DNA of 64,000 nt from Brachionus plicatilis (lineage: Eukaryota > Rotifera > Eurotatoria > Ploima > Brachionidae). This document shows positions 51,765 to 63,341 of this stretch, one piece after another; the stretch's first letter is position 1, and each line of letters begins with the position of its first letter. The stretch lies in NCBI GenBank assembly GCA_010279815.1, contig QEOQ01000092.1, forward strand, positions 944,299-1,008,298, written 5' to 3'. Below the pieces are notes generated by a model, which worked only from the letters and a program-made list of their open reading frames with translations, searched no databases and was not told where the DNA came from. Position numbers and translations under genes: made by a program.

Positions 51765-54700
51765 TTACATTAGATTATCTTCTTTTTCGATCTCCATTCT
51801 TTTCTCTGCACTCAGCTCGCCCAAACGCAAGGTCTTATCACGATAATAAAAACAAACACCATCCTCAAGCTTTTCCAGCCATTGGTACGAGTCTTCTTTC
51901 CAAGATTGGTTTTGTTGCAGGTCTAAAATTGGAAGTTTAAAAGGAAAATCGCGTGCACACTTCAACACTTCGATTTTTTCCTTGTCAATGCCAGATATTT
52001 TGGAAATTTGACTTATCAACAAATCGAATGAGTTTTCTTCAAGCAGCATTTCTTCAAGCTCCCCTAGTTCGTAAACATCAGGCATCCAGTGTCTCAAGTA
52101 AACACTTATTTGACTTTTGGAATTTTTTTTTTCAGACTCGTCAAGAATTTCCACGCAAAGATCACTGTTCGAATTGATAAACACATCTGATCCAATGATT
52201 TCACTGTTCAGAAAAATGTTTCCAGGACGTTTGGCATTTTTTCTACGCAATCGAATTCTGTCAATGGGCACTTGAATGTCGCACAGATCTTTTAGATCAT
52301 CAGCCAGCAGTTCTTTGTGATTTAAAATGGTTAGTCCATTGTAAAGTACAAAATCACATAGAAAAGTAAATGAGCCCTTTTTCAAATTGAGTTGAAACAA
52401 TTTTCAAAGATTTAAAAAAAAGTTACTTTTGTTTTTTTAGTGCCACGGTTGAGCTTGAAAACAGGCGACAGATATTCGCCATATTTTAGCGGTGGACCGA
52501 GTTTGGTCAAGTATTTATTGTTTATTCCGTTGTAAAAGAATTGATTTTCGTTGCTTATCAGTTCATTTTCCGAGTCATCTTGACAAATGCGGAAAATGCG
52601 AAAATTTTCCGGGCCTAGTTTTAGGTACTCATTTATGTGAGATTTTAACTCATCAAGGCTAATTCTTTTATCCATTTTTATCTCAAGAACTAAAATAAAA
52701 TTTAATATTTTTCAATTTTATTTTTATTTTAATATAATTTAAAATTTTAAATGAGTATTTTTATAAACAATTTAAATAAATTAAGTGTTAATCAGTCTAA
52801 AAGATAAAGGCACTAGTCTGTTAATTGATATTAGAAAATATTTTGATGAGGAAATTTATTTTGTTTTTTTTTTTATTTTTCAAAAGAGTTATAAAAAAAA
52901 TATTCAAAACTCTTCATTAGAAGGCAAAATGATCAAATCAATCTTTAAAATAAAACTGTTAAATATATTGTTAATTCTTAATAGAAATAATGCAGAGGCA
53001 CATTTTTGGATATGATATACTATGTTCAATAAAAAAATAAACTCTGCACTATCAAAATGCACAGATGCAAAAGCAGAATGCACACCATCGAAATGATGCT
53101 ATTTTAAGTGGATAATTTTTTGCAGACTTTTGCAGACTTTTGCAGATTTTACCTTAAGATTTAACAAAGTATGTTAGAACCAAATATTTACCTCTGCACT
53201 AATCGTATTAAAAAATTACAATTTATTTTATAGTTTTCATTTGATTTGATCATTTTGGGAATCAACAACTGATCATGAACTTCAACTTGCCCATAGGAAG
53301 CCTTTAATTCAAGTTTAAAACAAACATTGTGAAGTTTAGTTCAAAAAGTTTAGTTCAAAATCTTTAATTCGTATATATTTTGAATGGAATGAAGTGATAA
53401 AATATAAATTTAGCACATGATGTAACAAAAATGTTACAGGACTTGCTAAAAAAAAAAAAACAAAAAAAAATTTCAATTAATCAGTTATTTGTTTCAATTT
53501 GATTTTTAAATTTTCAAATTTTTAGATTTTTTGTGCAATATTCCATAAAATTTTTAATTTTGTTAACTAAATAATTGTATTAAAAATAATTATATTGTGT
53601 CTTTTACTTTTTTTAATTTAGTCTGACTCCTTCAAAAAAAAAAAAAATTTATAAATAATCTAATTATGAAAAATTACAATAAAAATTTTTTGAAATATTG
53701 TACAAAAAATCTAAAAATATGAAAATTTTGAAATGTAAAATTATTTTCATTTTGCCAAATAAAGAGCTGTATTAAAAAAGGCATTAAATTAGAATTTAGT
53801 GAATTTAGTTATAAATGGTTTTCAATAAACTTTGACGGTTGAAAAATGTAAGAAATATATTTTTATTTATTTAAAAAACTAGGAGACTTAGTCCTTCCTT
53901 ACAGCCTCATGATAGATTTTTGATACCACATAATGTAAAAAAAAAAAAATTTAAAAACGTTCCAAAAAAAAGTCAAAGTCATTAAAAAAAAAGTCCAGAC
54001 TTTTTTTTTAATTTGTTAGATCAGGCTTCATATCAAAAATGTGTATTCTCATTCAAAATTTTTTTTTTAATTCAAAGTCATGACATGACATGAAAAATTT
54101 TTATTAATATCTGCTTCATTTGGACCAGTTGAAAGAATTTTTTCATAATCTGGCTACGTTAACAGACCACATAGGTCAAGATTAACAGCCAGGAATTTGG
54201 AAGCAACTACTTAATTGGTATCAAATATAGATATATTAAATCATTGACTTGACTTGACTTTAGACTTGTGACTTAAAAACAAGTCTGGAAAATACAATTA
54301 AAATTTTTTAAAATTTTTCAAAATCTTGTAAAATTTGTTCTATTTTTTGAGATTCAAAATTTATTTCATGAGGTAATTGTCAATGATATTTTCATTTAAA
54401 ATGTGTTAATATAACTTATGTACCAATAAAAAAAATTTGGAAATGTGATAACTGTGTTTAAGTGTTAATCTCTTTTTTAATTTTTTTAATTTTTTTATTT
54501 TACGTGAAAATAAATTAAAATTTTATTAAAACTTACACTTAATTTAAGTGAGAATATACGTTTTCTAAAAAAAAAGTATCTCGCGACTAAAATTAATTTT
54601 GAAAGATTCGTTCTCCACCTAGATCACCCGATTTGAACCCGATTGAGATGGTCTGGCACGAGCTAAAACAATTTCTAAGGAAATCGAACTGCAAGAATGA

Positions 54701-57700
54701 GTCAGAAATTGTGAATATGCCTGTTTTCGACAAAAATAAATTCGACATAATTAATTCTACAGGTAAATTTTGGACAACAATTATAACGACATTAATAATT
54801 TCGACATGTATGAATTAGACAAAAAATACAAAAATGTAGATAATTAACTCAAAAAGAATTAAAATTAATTCATTTATCTATTAAATGCTATCAAGTGAGA
54901 TAAATTTATAAAAAAAATAAAGTTTTATCAAAAGTAAAATCGGAAAAAGCTTGATTTTTTAGTTTATTTAAAATTTTTTTTAAATTATTTTGAGTAATTT
55001 AACTCATTTCGCCATTGATAGATAAATTTTTAAATAATGTTAGAGTTTAAATAATTTCAAAAAGAACAAATGATAAATACATTTTTAAAATGTTACAAGC
55101 TTTGAATTGCTCTTCCAAATAAGTACATCTATTGATACAAATTTTTTAAATCATCCATTTTTTTTTAATCTATTTATTTATTGATTAGCAATTAACCTCC
55201 ATTTTGGAGAAGTAAAATTTAAATATTATATAATAAAAAGTTTATAAAATAGAAAAAATACAATTTGAGAATAAGAAAAAATGATAACCTAGTATTTAGT
55301 TATCCATTGAACGAGTCCAAGAATAATGAGACCATTACTAAAAAGACTTTATTAGGTTTTTAAGTAAAATCCTATAGTGCTTGAACCTAAGATTTTCTAA
55401 GCATAGCTTTATTGAGTCAGTTAAACCGTCATTAAATTCTAGTTCCGATTTAAGAACCAATTTTAGTTGATTTATATTATTTTTTATAAACATTATATCT
55501 TTATTAAAATATTTTTCAAGGGTGGCTATGTCATGCTTAAATGATTTGTTTTTAGCATTCATAAGAGGGGGGTATCTATACATATTGATTCAAAAATGTA
55601 AGAAGCCAATGGGTTATAATGCAAGCTACTAATAAAAGATAGTCTATAAACAATTACAAATTTTTTTATGTCGAATTACTGTGTCGAAAAACTAAATGTC
55701 TAATTTAATCTTGTCGAGTATAAAATATTTTTTCTAAATTAATTATGTCGAATTTAGACAAGTCGAGTTTTTCATGTCGATTTTACATCTATCGAAATTT
55801 ACTTGTCGAAAACAGTTACAACCAGAAATTGTAAAAATTTGCGAGTTTCAGCGATTTCTTAGAACAGAAAAATGTATTAGATATATCAAAGAAAAAACAT
55901 TTTCAAAGAAATTTTCTAAATAATATTTTTGGGTCGTGTCAGAATGTGATCATTTTGATCACCAAAATATTAAGTCTACTCTTTGTGATCAAAAATTGAT
56001 CACCAAATTTTTTTTTGATCAATTAAAAATTTTTTTGATCACATGAAATTTTTTTTGTTGAAATCAAAAATTTTTTTCTTTCTAGAAATTTCAAAATTTT
56101 AAAATTATGTTAATATTGAATGAAATAAAAAAAACAAAAAAAAACTGCAACTAACCATAATTAACTATAAGTTTTCGAAATATATATTAAGATTTAAAAA
56201 CCGTAAAAGAAAGGCAGTTTTAACAAAGAAATTGCTTTGGTCACAGTAGAATCGTCCGATGCAGCAAAATTAGCTGCAAAAAAAGCATTAAACAAACAGT
56301 CAAAACCGGTAGAATGTAGCATTTGTGGTGAATTTATGAAAAATGAAAAGGGTGTTAAATTGCACATGTCAAAAAAACACAAAGAATATCAGTATAGTAT
56401 AAGGATTAGTGATCAATGATCAGATATTTCGTGATCAAAAAAGCCTCTAATTTATGAAAAAATAATAATAAATTTGTTTTGGTGATCAGGAAATTTTTTA
56501 AAATATATTAAACTTTATTACCAATTTTCAAAAAAAAAATTTAAGTCTCAATTTTCAAAATAAAATAAAACAAAATCTAATTTATTCTGGCATCTTGAAG
56601 TTTAGGATCAAAAAAATCAGATCAAAAAGTAATTTTGTTTATAACTTTTGAATGGTATTTGATTAAATCTCTCTGCAAAATGCTAAATAATGCAAAAAAC
56701 ATGCTGAGTATTAGAAAAGGCTCTGCAAAAACTCTGCAATTTTGCAGGAAAATGCATGCCATTAAAAAGTATTTAATTCAACTGCGCAATTTAATTGCAG
56801 AGTTTTTGCAGAGTCTTTTCTAATACTCAGCATGTTTTTTGCATTATTTAGCATTTTGCAGAGAGATTTAATCAAATACCATTCAAAAGTTATAAACAAA
56901 ATTACTTTTTGATCTGATTTTTTTGATTCTAAACTTCAAGATGCCAGAATAAATTAGATTTGGTATTATTTATTTTTGAAAATTGGTAATAAAGTTTAAT
57001 ATATTTTAAAAAATTTCCTGATCACCAAAACAAATTTATTTTTATTTTTTCATAAATTAGAGGCTTTTTTGATCACGAAATATGTGATCATTGATCACTG
57101 ATCACATTCTGGACATGACCCATATTTTTAAGGCCATTGATATTATCATTAAAACTGGTGATTGTAAAGAAAGAAAAAAAAAAAGAGGTGATCTAATTCA
57201 ATTATACAAGTTCATGCATGGAATAGAATTGATAGCAAGAAAGCAACAATTTTAATGTCACAAAAAACCAAGGAAGCAGTCACTGCTTCAAATATCACAA
57301 AGAAAAAATTTCATAATGCCAAAACTTTAAAAAAAAACCCTCTAGAAAAAATTGCACCAACTTACTTTTAGATCCAAGTTCTTTGTTCTCATTAAGTTCC
57401 GATTTTATAAACCTTCCATTGCTAGCCAAACCATTTGAATTTCTGTCCAAAATTAACTCGGAATATTTTGGCAAATTTTCCAAGTCGCATTCAATCTCAC
57501 TTTTTGCCAACAACTTATCATCCTGGCCAATTTTCTTGTTCAAATCATCACCATGTGTATGAGCGGTGAACTCGCCAGCCATGTTCACGTCATCGTCCAC
57601 ATGCAAACCCTTGTATTCATCCAAATCATCAGAAAAATCATCCATATTATTTATCTCATTGTCGTCCACATTCACATCCAGGTCGTGGTCATCACACTGA

Positions 57701-60700
57701 GCCTCCTCTTCTCCAATCTGGTCCAAGTCGGCTCTAGGCCGCATCTTCAAGTCAAACCAGCCGACGTCAGCGCTCACTTTGGACGCCATAGTGGCCGACA
57801 GCGACCCACTGCTTCCGCCTATTCCCTCGTCCATGCTGGTCTCCATCTCTGCTCTGAAGCACGACTCCATGTACTTGTTGGGCGATGGCATCTGCTCGCT
57901 GTCGGCCACCATCGAGCTCAAGGTCTGCTCGCTGGCCAGTGTGTCGCAGCTGTCCACTGTGGCCGTGTCGTCGCTGTGCACATCCCCGCTTCGTCTAGCT
58001 CGCAAAAATTGCAAGTGGCGCCTGGACTTTTTGACAAAGTTGTCGCACTGTTCGTCACTGGGCAAAAAAACGCTTATGGTCGACAAATTGACCAAAGTGT
58101 CCAGACAATAGTAAAATTTTGAGCTCAAAAAGTCGAGCTCAGCATCGGCCCAGTCTTGGTGCTCGACAAAAATTTTGTTCACGCGCGTGAAATTCACATC
58201 CTGAATGGATTGGGCGAGACAAGCGTCCAAGTGAACATAGTTGGACAAGCTGTGCATTTTTTCGAGCGCCATGCGCACTCTTCTCTCATCGCAAGCAATT
58301 TTTTGCGCCACCATGGCCCTCAGCTGGTGCACAGTGGCCTCGCTGTTCAGTCTCAAAGTAAACAGTTCGTTTACTTGGAATGCGTGGATGTTGAGCTCGA
58401 AAATTTTCACACTAATGTCACTAGGCTTGTAGTCCTTGAACGGCTGGTCGTGTTCAATCAACTCGACGTACCAGTTGACGTTGAAGGGATTTTTGGAGTA
58501 GCCCAGCGCTTCGAACACACTTATTTGCTCGTCGGCGTACGACTGCTCGATCATGTTGTTGTAGCAGTCGAATTTGAGCAGGCGCAGCTTTTTGTTTGTG
58601 CGCTGCAAATAGTCGTGCAAGTGGAAGTCGGCGACTATTTGCTTGGTGGCTTGTGCAACAGTGAGCTCTTTGTGCACGTCGACAACCCGGTCTGTGGCGA
58701 TGCCAGGCTCGGCAATGATCACCCTTATTTTGCATGTATTCTCCATGTATTCTCTCAGTCTTTCGGCCTCCATTTGCTCGGCTATCTCCTTTTCTAGCGT
58801 GGCTCTCAAGTGCTGGTCGAACTGGTCGACTTTGATGAATGTTTCGTTGCGCTTGGCGTTTTTCTGCCGGTACTGGAGCATGTAGGCCGTGGTGGAGCTG
58901 TAGCTGGAGTACGAGGTGCCGAATGTGTTTATGATGTCGTTGGAGTCGATTTTGAGGACTTTTTCGTCGTTGAAATTGTACCATTCATTGTTTTCGAATG
59001 ACTTTATGAAAACGTAGTAGTGGCCGCCCGAGGCGCTACCGCTGTGGATCATGATCGAAAAGAGCTCGTAGTCGCAGTGCTCTTGGGCCGCTGTATCAGG
59101 CAAGTACTTTTTGACATTGAGAGTTTGGGGAAAGGTGACTACCGAGCCGATTTTGAACCTGGACATGGTTCGGTAGTCGAAGTCGAATCGCTTCAGCTGC
59201 AAGGAAAGAATGTAGGGAAACGATTCGAACTTGAGGCCCTTGTGAGCGGCGCACTTTTGTTGGCATGTTTCGCAGTAGTACTTGTTGTTTTCGTCGAGGA
59301 TTTCGGGCTGAATGAACGCGTCCAACGCCTCTTCCACACTCTCGAATGTTTTGTCCGAACCGAATGGTCGAATGCAAAGAGGCACGTCTAGGTAAACATC
59401 TACTTTTGCTCTTTCTGTATTACACTTAATAAAGTTAAAATTTAATTTTTTTTATCTGGTTCATCAATACTATGTCTATGTATTTGTCATTGGAATTTTC
59501 CATTTTTTGCGGAAAGAATACGGGGCAATTAGAAAAAAAAAATCAGCAGTTTCATCCATATTTTTTTTGGCATTTTCTAATAGAACTCAATGCGCTGATT
59601 AATATTATATGTGAAATTTTACTAATTATTTAATTTTTTCATATTGTAAGGCCACTCAAAGTTTGAACCTATTATAGATGGTGGAATTTATGTTTTAGGA
59701 TAGAAAAGTTGCTACAAATAATTTTTTTTTCTGAAAAAAATGTTTCTAGCATAAAATTCTCTCAGAATTTCGAAAATGCTATCAGTTTTTTTAATACACT
59801 TTTTCTTTTTATCAAAAAATTAAGAAAAATCCAAAAAAAAAAATTATCTCTTCCAGAGCGTCAGGTGCGATAAGACGTTAAGACAAAAATTTTCTGAGAC
59901 ACATCATTTTTTCTTATTTTAGGCCACTAATAACATATTAAAATATCTAAGATTGGAAAACTTGGCTTCCTTCACTTTTTAAGAAACAAAAACTGTTAAA
60001 AAATCAAAAACTATTTTTAATTTAAAATTCAAATGAAATATGCCTAATATGATGGAAATATTAATTTTTTAGAACAAAATATTAATCTACGTTTATGAAA
60101 ATCCAACAAAAATTCTTTTAATTATGGCTTTTTTAATTTTTATTTGACTTTATATCATTTTTTTCTAGCAAAGAATAGTCAAAATAACTAAATTTTGTTG
60201 CTTGATTCTTAATTAATTTTTCTTAACTAGAATTTAAGATGTTAATCAAGCTTTATATTTTTTTTTGTAAGCTCAACAAATTCTCTACAAAAATTAATTT
60301 AATTTTGAAATATTTTTTTATAAAAATCGTGTTTTGAACTTGATTTTTGTTTGATTTCTTAAGCCACTTAATAAAAATATATAAATAAAACTTTATCTGT
60401 TTTAAATTTTGAAAACATAAAATTATTTAAAAAATGACCAAATGCTCTACAAATATTAAAATATTTCATAATTTTTTATTCATTTTAAACAAATATTTAT
60501 TTTGTGATCTTAGCTAAAAAAATTATCAAATATTAGTTTTAAATAATACAAAGAAATTTTGGTGATTTTATTTTTCATCTGAAAGATTGTCATTATTTTC
60601 AATCACTGAATAATCCTCATTTTCTAATTTATCTTTATCACAATTCATCACGAATTTAAACATCAAATTACTTCTTCTCTTCTCTAACTTTCCCGGATTA

Positions 60701-61715
60701 TGTTTTTCGATTCATATAAACCACAATACACTGGTTACATGCGCACAAGCTCGCAAAATAATTTTTATAGAATATTTAAAAAAAAAATTTAAAGATAATT
60801 TTCATAGAATTATTTAAAAAAATTATTTTCTTTTAAAATTAAATAGAATTTCTTCAGTTGTATAAAAGTCATTTGACTTTATTTGTTTCAGAGAAGAAAA
60901 AATTCAATTTTGTAGGCTTTTTTGACAAAAATTTACGTTAATTAGTTTGATACAAATAGTAAAAAAAACATCAAAAAAAATTTGTTAGAAAAAAAGGCTG
61001 TTTTGTTAAATTTTATCAAAAAATTGAAATGAATTTAAATAGGAAAAATCTAAACGAAATAAAAATTTCGCGTTCCACAGCAGCACTGAATGATATCGTT
61101 TATTAGATAGGACTCGATGATGTCTAAAACGTGAATTAATTTATTTTTACGTGAAAATTTGAATAAATTTCTAAGATATCAAATACCTGAATAATTATTA
61201 CAACATATTATTAATAAAAATAAATATCCTAACAGAAAAATAATTAAATTAAATTAATTTTTAAATAAAAAGGTGTTCTATTTATATTAAAACAATAGAA
61301 TTCAATAAATAAATAATTTAGCTTTGCAAAATTAATTTTAAGTATTTTGAAAAATGAGAATTTTTCATAAAAAAAGTTGACAATTACACCTATATTTTTA
61401 AGAATTTAAAAGTTACTAACTTCTAAACATTTCACGTAATCTTTTATTTTCCCTTGATATAGCTCGTTAATCATGGTTTCTTGCTTCGTGTTTTTCATTT
61501 TTTTCTCTAAAGCATCGAACATCACTCGATAGAGCTCCTGGACATCGTGCTGCTGAAATGCGTCTTCACTGTTCCAACCAAATGAAGTTGTTAAGTCATG
61601 AGTTTGAATTGACTTTTTTTTCGATGTCTGCAGATTCAGAAATAGACGCTGTAGTTGATAAGGAATGTTCTTTTTCATATCTTCCTGTTCACTTGAAACT
61701 TCAGTATGATTCCAT
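51765..61715 (-). CDS. USP47: Ubiquitin carboxyl-terminal hydrolase 47, 5'-partial
   Basis: Deubiquitinating cysteine protease; homologues act on DNA polymerase beta and beta-catenin. Four exons (-) in the window: 61715-61421, 59424-57366, 52689-52427 and 52376-51765, with phases 0, 1 and 0 across the joins and 1,075 codons to the stop. The first exon gives [15 protein letters not shown] and [17 protein letters not shown]. The second gives the zinc-ribbon Cys pairs ([14 protein letters not shown]), [10 protein letters not shown], and the catalytic His box [16 protein letters not shown] with WYNFND. Ubiquitin-like domains and a long acidic Asp/Glu/Asn stretch follow, then the family's C-terminal [13 protein letters not shown] and FYYRDKT. 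Vertebrate USP47 is about 1,375 aa, so about 300 N-terminal residues, including the catalytic Cys box, are missing and should lie beyond the right edge. The 4.7-kb intron 52,690-57,365 is a transposon cluster. Family identity is certain; in the last intron the acceptor at 52,377 is firm (50-nt intron). Confidence 0.92.
54000..54289 (+). pseudogene. hAT transposase relic
   Basis: At 54,103-54,212 the plus strand reads [12 protein letters not shown], a stop, [19 protein letters not shown], the C-terminal dimerisation region of hAT transposases. The right end, read inwards from 54,289, is CAGACTTGTTTTTAAGTCAC, the same terminus as the MITEs at 13,764 and 38,328. Upstream 54,020-54,045 (GATCAGGCTTCATATC) is inverted relative to 13,950-13,975. 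This is probably the remains of the autonomous partner of that MITE family. It lies in the USP47 intron. Confidence 0.7.
54605..55925 (+). pseudogene. Tc1-like transposase tail, split by another element
   Basis: 54,615-54,715 reads [20 protein letters not shown] and continues [14 protein letters not shown], the classic C-terminal Tc1/mariner DDE signature with its catalytic residue present. The reading is interrupted at about 54,711 by an inserted element and appears to resume at about 55,830 with [20 protein letters not shown]. The upstream transposase is missing. Dead copy in the USP47 intron. Confidence 0.65.
54711..55822. mobile_element. TTCGACA inverted-repeat element inserted in the Tc1 relic
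   Basis: Inverted ends share CTGTTTTCGACAA (54,721 and 55,803-55,815), followed inwards by several TTCGACAT units. Flanks repeat CAGAAATT (54,703-54,710 and 55,823-55,830), an apparent 8-bp duplication. A minus-strand 81-codon frame at 55,583-55,338 inside it matches no family I know. Confidence 0.55.
55931..57121. mobile_element. hAT-like foldback element with long hairpin
   Basis: A 1,191-bp element with ends GGGTCGTGTCAGAATGTGAT and the complement of GGGTCATGTCCAGAATGTGA. It is flanked by the perfect 8-bp repeat ATATTTTT (55,923-55,930 and 57,122-57,129). Beyond the ends, about 56,428-56,740 and 56,785-57,083 are near-identical inverted arms around a short loop. A zinc-finger reading frame lies at 56,237-56,419. 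The element belongs with the GATCA-rich MITE at 19,012-19,657. Confidence 0.75.
56210..56419 (+). pseudogene. C2H2 zinc-finger fragment
   Basis: The reading carries one zinc finger, [20 protein letters not shown] then KH, of the form C-x2-C-x12-H-x4-H, in a Lys-rich context, ending at TGA 56,417-56,419. The start is artificial: an ATG is lacking and the frame may enter by splicing. It lies inside the hAT-like foldback element, so it is probably a leftover of element-encoded or captured DNA-binding protein. Confidence 0.45.
57170..57290 (+). pseudogene. Possible LINE RT C-terminal scrap
   Basis: The plus strand reads [17 protein letters not shown], which resembles the RRGDLIQMFKI block of the RT C-terminus seen at 25,000 and 32,900 in this window. 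It is very short and has no flanking support. It ends just short of the USP47 exon boundary at 57,366. Confidence 0.35.
59425..61420. other. USP47 intron, no element bounded
   Basis: A 1,996-bp AT-rich intron. 60,560-60,760 is slightly richer in G+C and has a broken minus-strand reading ([12 protein letters not shown]…), unrecognised. No inverted repeat found. Confidence 0.4.
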
Positions 61716-62150
61716 CTTTAAAAAAATATTTGTTAAATTTTAAAAAATATATTTTCTTTCTTTATTTATACAATATTTATATTTAGTCCAAGAATTTTGA
61801 GAACTGAAAAATTATGACTTCTACTTCTTGCTTTGCTGAGTTTTTGGTAATTTTAAACTTAGAACTTAAGGTGAAAAATCACTCTCTAAGATTTTATAGA
61901 TGTTTTACATATCCTGAACCTAATTTAAAAATTTTTAATTCATGTGGTATAAAAGAAAGTACCAGCTCTCTACAAATCTTAGCAATATGGTCAACTTAAA
62001 TTTCTTTCTTTCGGAATTATAACAATTGAGACAATTTTTTAAAACTTTTTAATTTTATTTTAGAAATAAATTTGAATTTAGCTAATCGTGCATTAAAAAT
62101 GTCCAAAAAGTAAATTAGAGATTATTTTAGCCAAAAATCGAATTTTTAAA
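61716..62150. other. USP47 upstream intron sequence
   Basis: No further USP47 exon was found. Short chance frames exist on both strands; nothing is recognised. Confidence 0.35.
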
Positions 62151-63341
62151 ACGAAGTGACTATTGAGTCATTATGTGTCAATATAATTTTTTTATCGGAA
62201 CATAGTGTGCAAATATTCCAATTATATTGACACAATAAATATCAAATATTATAAAAATAAATGGGTCTAGTATTTTGACAACCAAAAAACAGATTTTCAC
62301 ACACAACGTCTAATAATTTTTTTTTTGGTTTTGAAAAATTTACAAAAAATTTTTCATATGAAAAAAAAAGTACAAGAATTTTATTTCTTACAATTTTTTT
62401 TTAAGTTTAATTTTAAATTTCAAATTTCATAAATGCCTAAAATTATAAATTTTGAACTAGAAGCAATTTTTGGAAATTTTGAAAGCCAAAGAAGGTAACG
62501 TAAAAGAGGAAGACCTCCTTCAAAAAAATTAGTTGAAATTGATAATGATACAACCCCAGATACAAAAGAAAATAAACGTAAAAGAAGAAGACCGCCAAAA
62601 TTAGATAATAAAATTAGCCTCTTAATTCATTTTTTTTTTGTGTGTAATGAGAAATGTTTTTGTGTGTAACTTAAAATAAAATTGATTTTATAAAACTTTT
62701 AGTAGATTTGATCTAGAATTTTTTTTTGTGTGTGAAAACCAAAATAAATCCTGAAACATCTAAAATTTTAAACCTGAATATTCAGATATTGAAATATTGA
62801 CAAAAATTTGATTCTTTAATTTTATCCGGCGCCTATTGCTAAAAAACCCTTTCACAATCCAAAGCTAATTTGACTTTAGTATATTTTATGAATGGAAACT
62901 TTTTTTCTTTTAGATTTAAATTTCGGATTGTTTTTTAACTTTCGTGGACTTAGTTGCACCAAAATTAAAAAAATCTAATTTTTTTATTAAAAATTGTAAA
63001 AAATAAATTAGAAGTATAAATGATAATTAGCCTTTAAAAAAAATTTCTAAGCAAATTATTTGATATCATTTGATTCAACAGAATTAGAACCTCTAATCTT
63101 TAAACTTTATGAGACAAAAATTGAAAAAAATATCTAAATGAAAAAATGCTGCCATATTTTATTATTAGTTTGGACTTAAATTAAGTATAAAATGATATTT
63201 TTGTAATAAATTTGTATTAAAAATATATTTTTGTAATAAAATTCACTAATTTTTATTTATTGTGTCAATATTTTTTATTGGAACATACTGGGTCAATATT
63301 ATAATTTTATTGACAAAGTATGTGTCAATAGAGCCACTCTT
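62151..63341 (+). repeat. Possible inverted-repeat element with AT-hook relic
   Basis: Imperfect inverted ends: GTGACTATTGAGTCATTATG on the left and the complement of GTGGCTCTATTGACACATAC on the right. At 62,490-62,620 the plus strand reads KRGRPPSKKLVEIDN and KRKRRRPPKLDNK, two AT-hook-like motifs, without a complete frame. Boundaries and target duplication are uncertain. Confidence 0.4.

Noticed and set aside
55338..55583. Minus-strand 81-codon frame
   Set aside because: Lies inside a transposon with no similarity recognised; not enough to call a gene.
57553..59391. Plus-strand open frames over USP47 exon (up to 213 codons)
   Set aside because: Antisense shadows of the long, G+C-richer exon; composition explains them.
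60560..60760. Slightly G+C-richer patch with a Lys/Arg-rich reading on the minus strand
   Set aside because: Broken reading, does not match USP47 at that position, no splice sites assigned.
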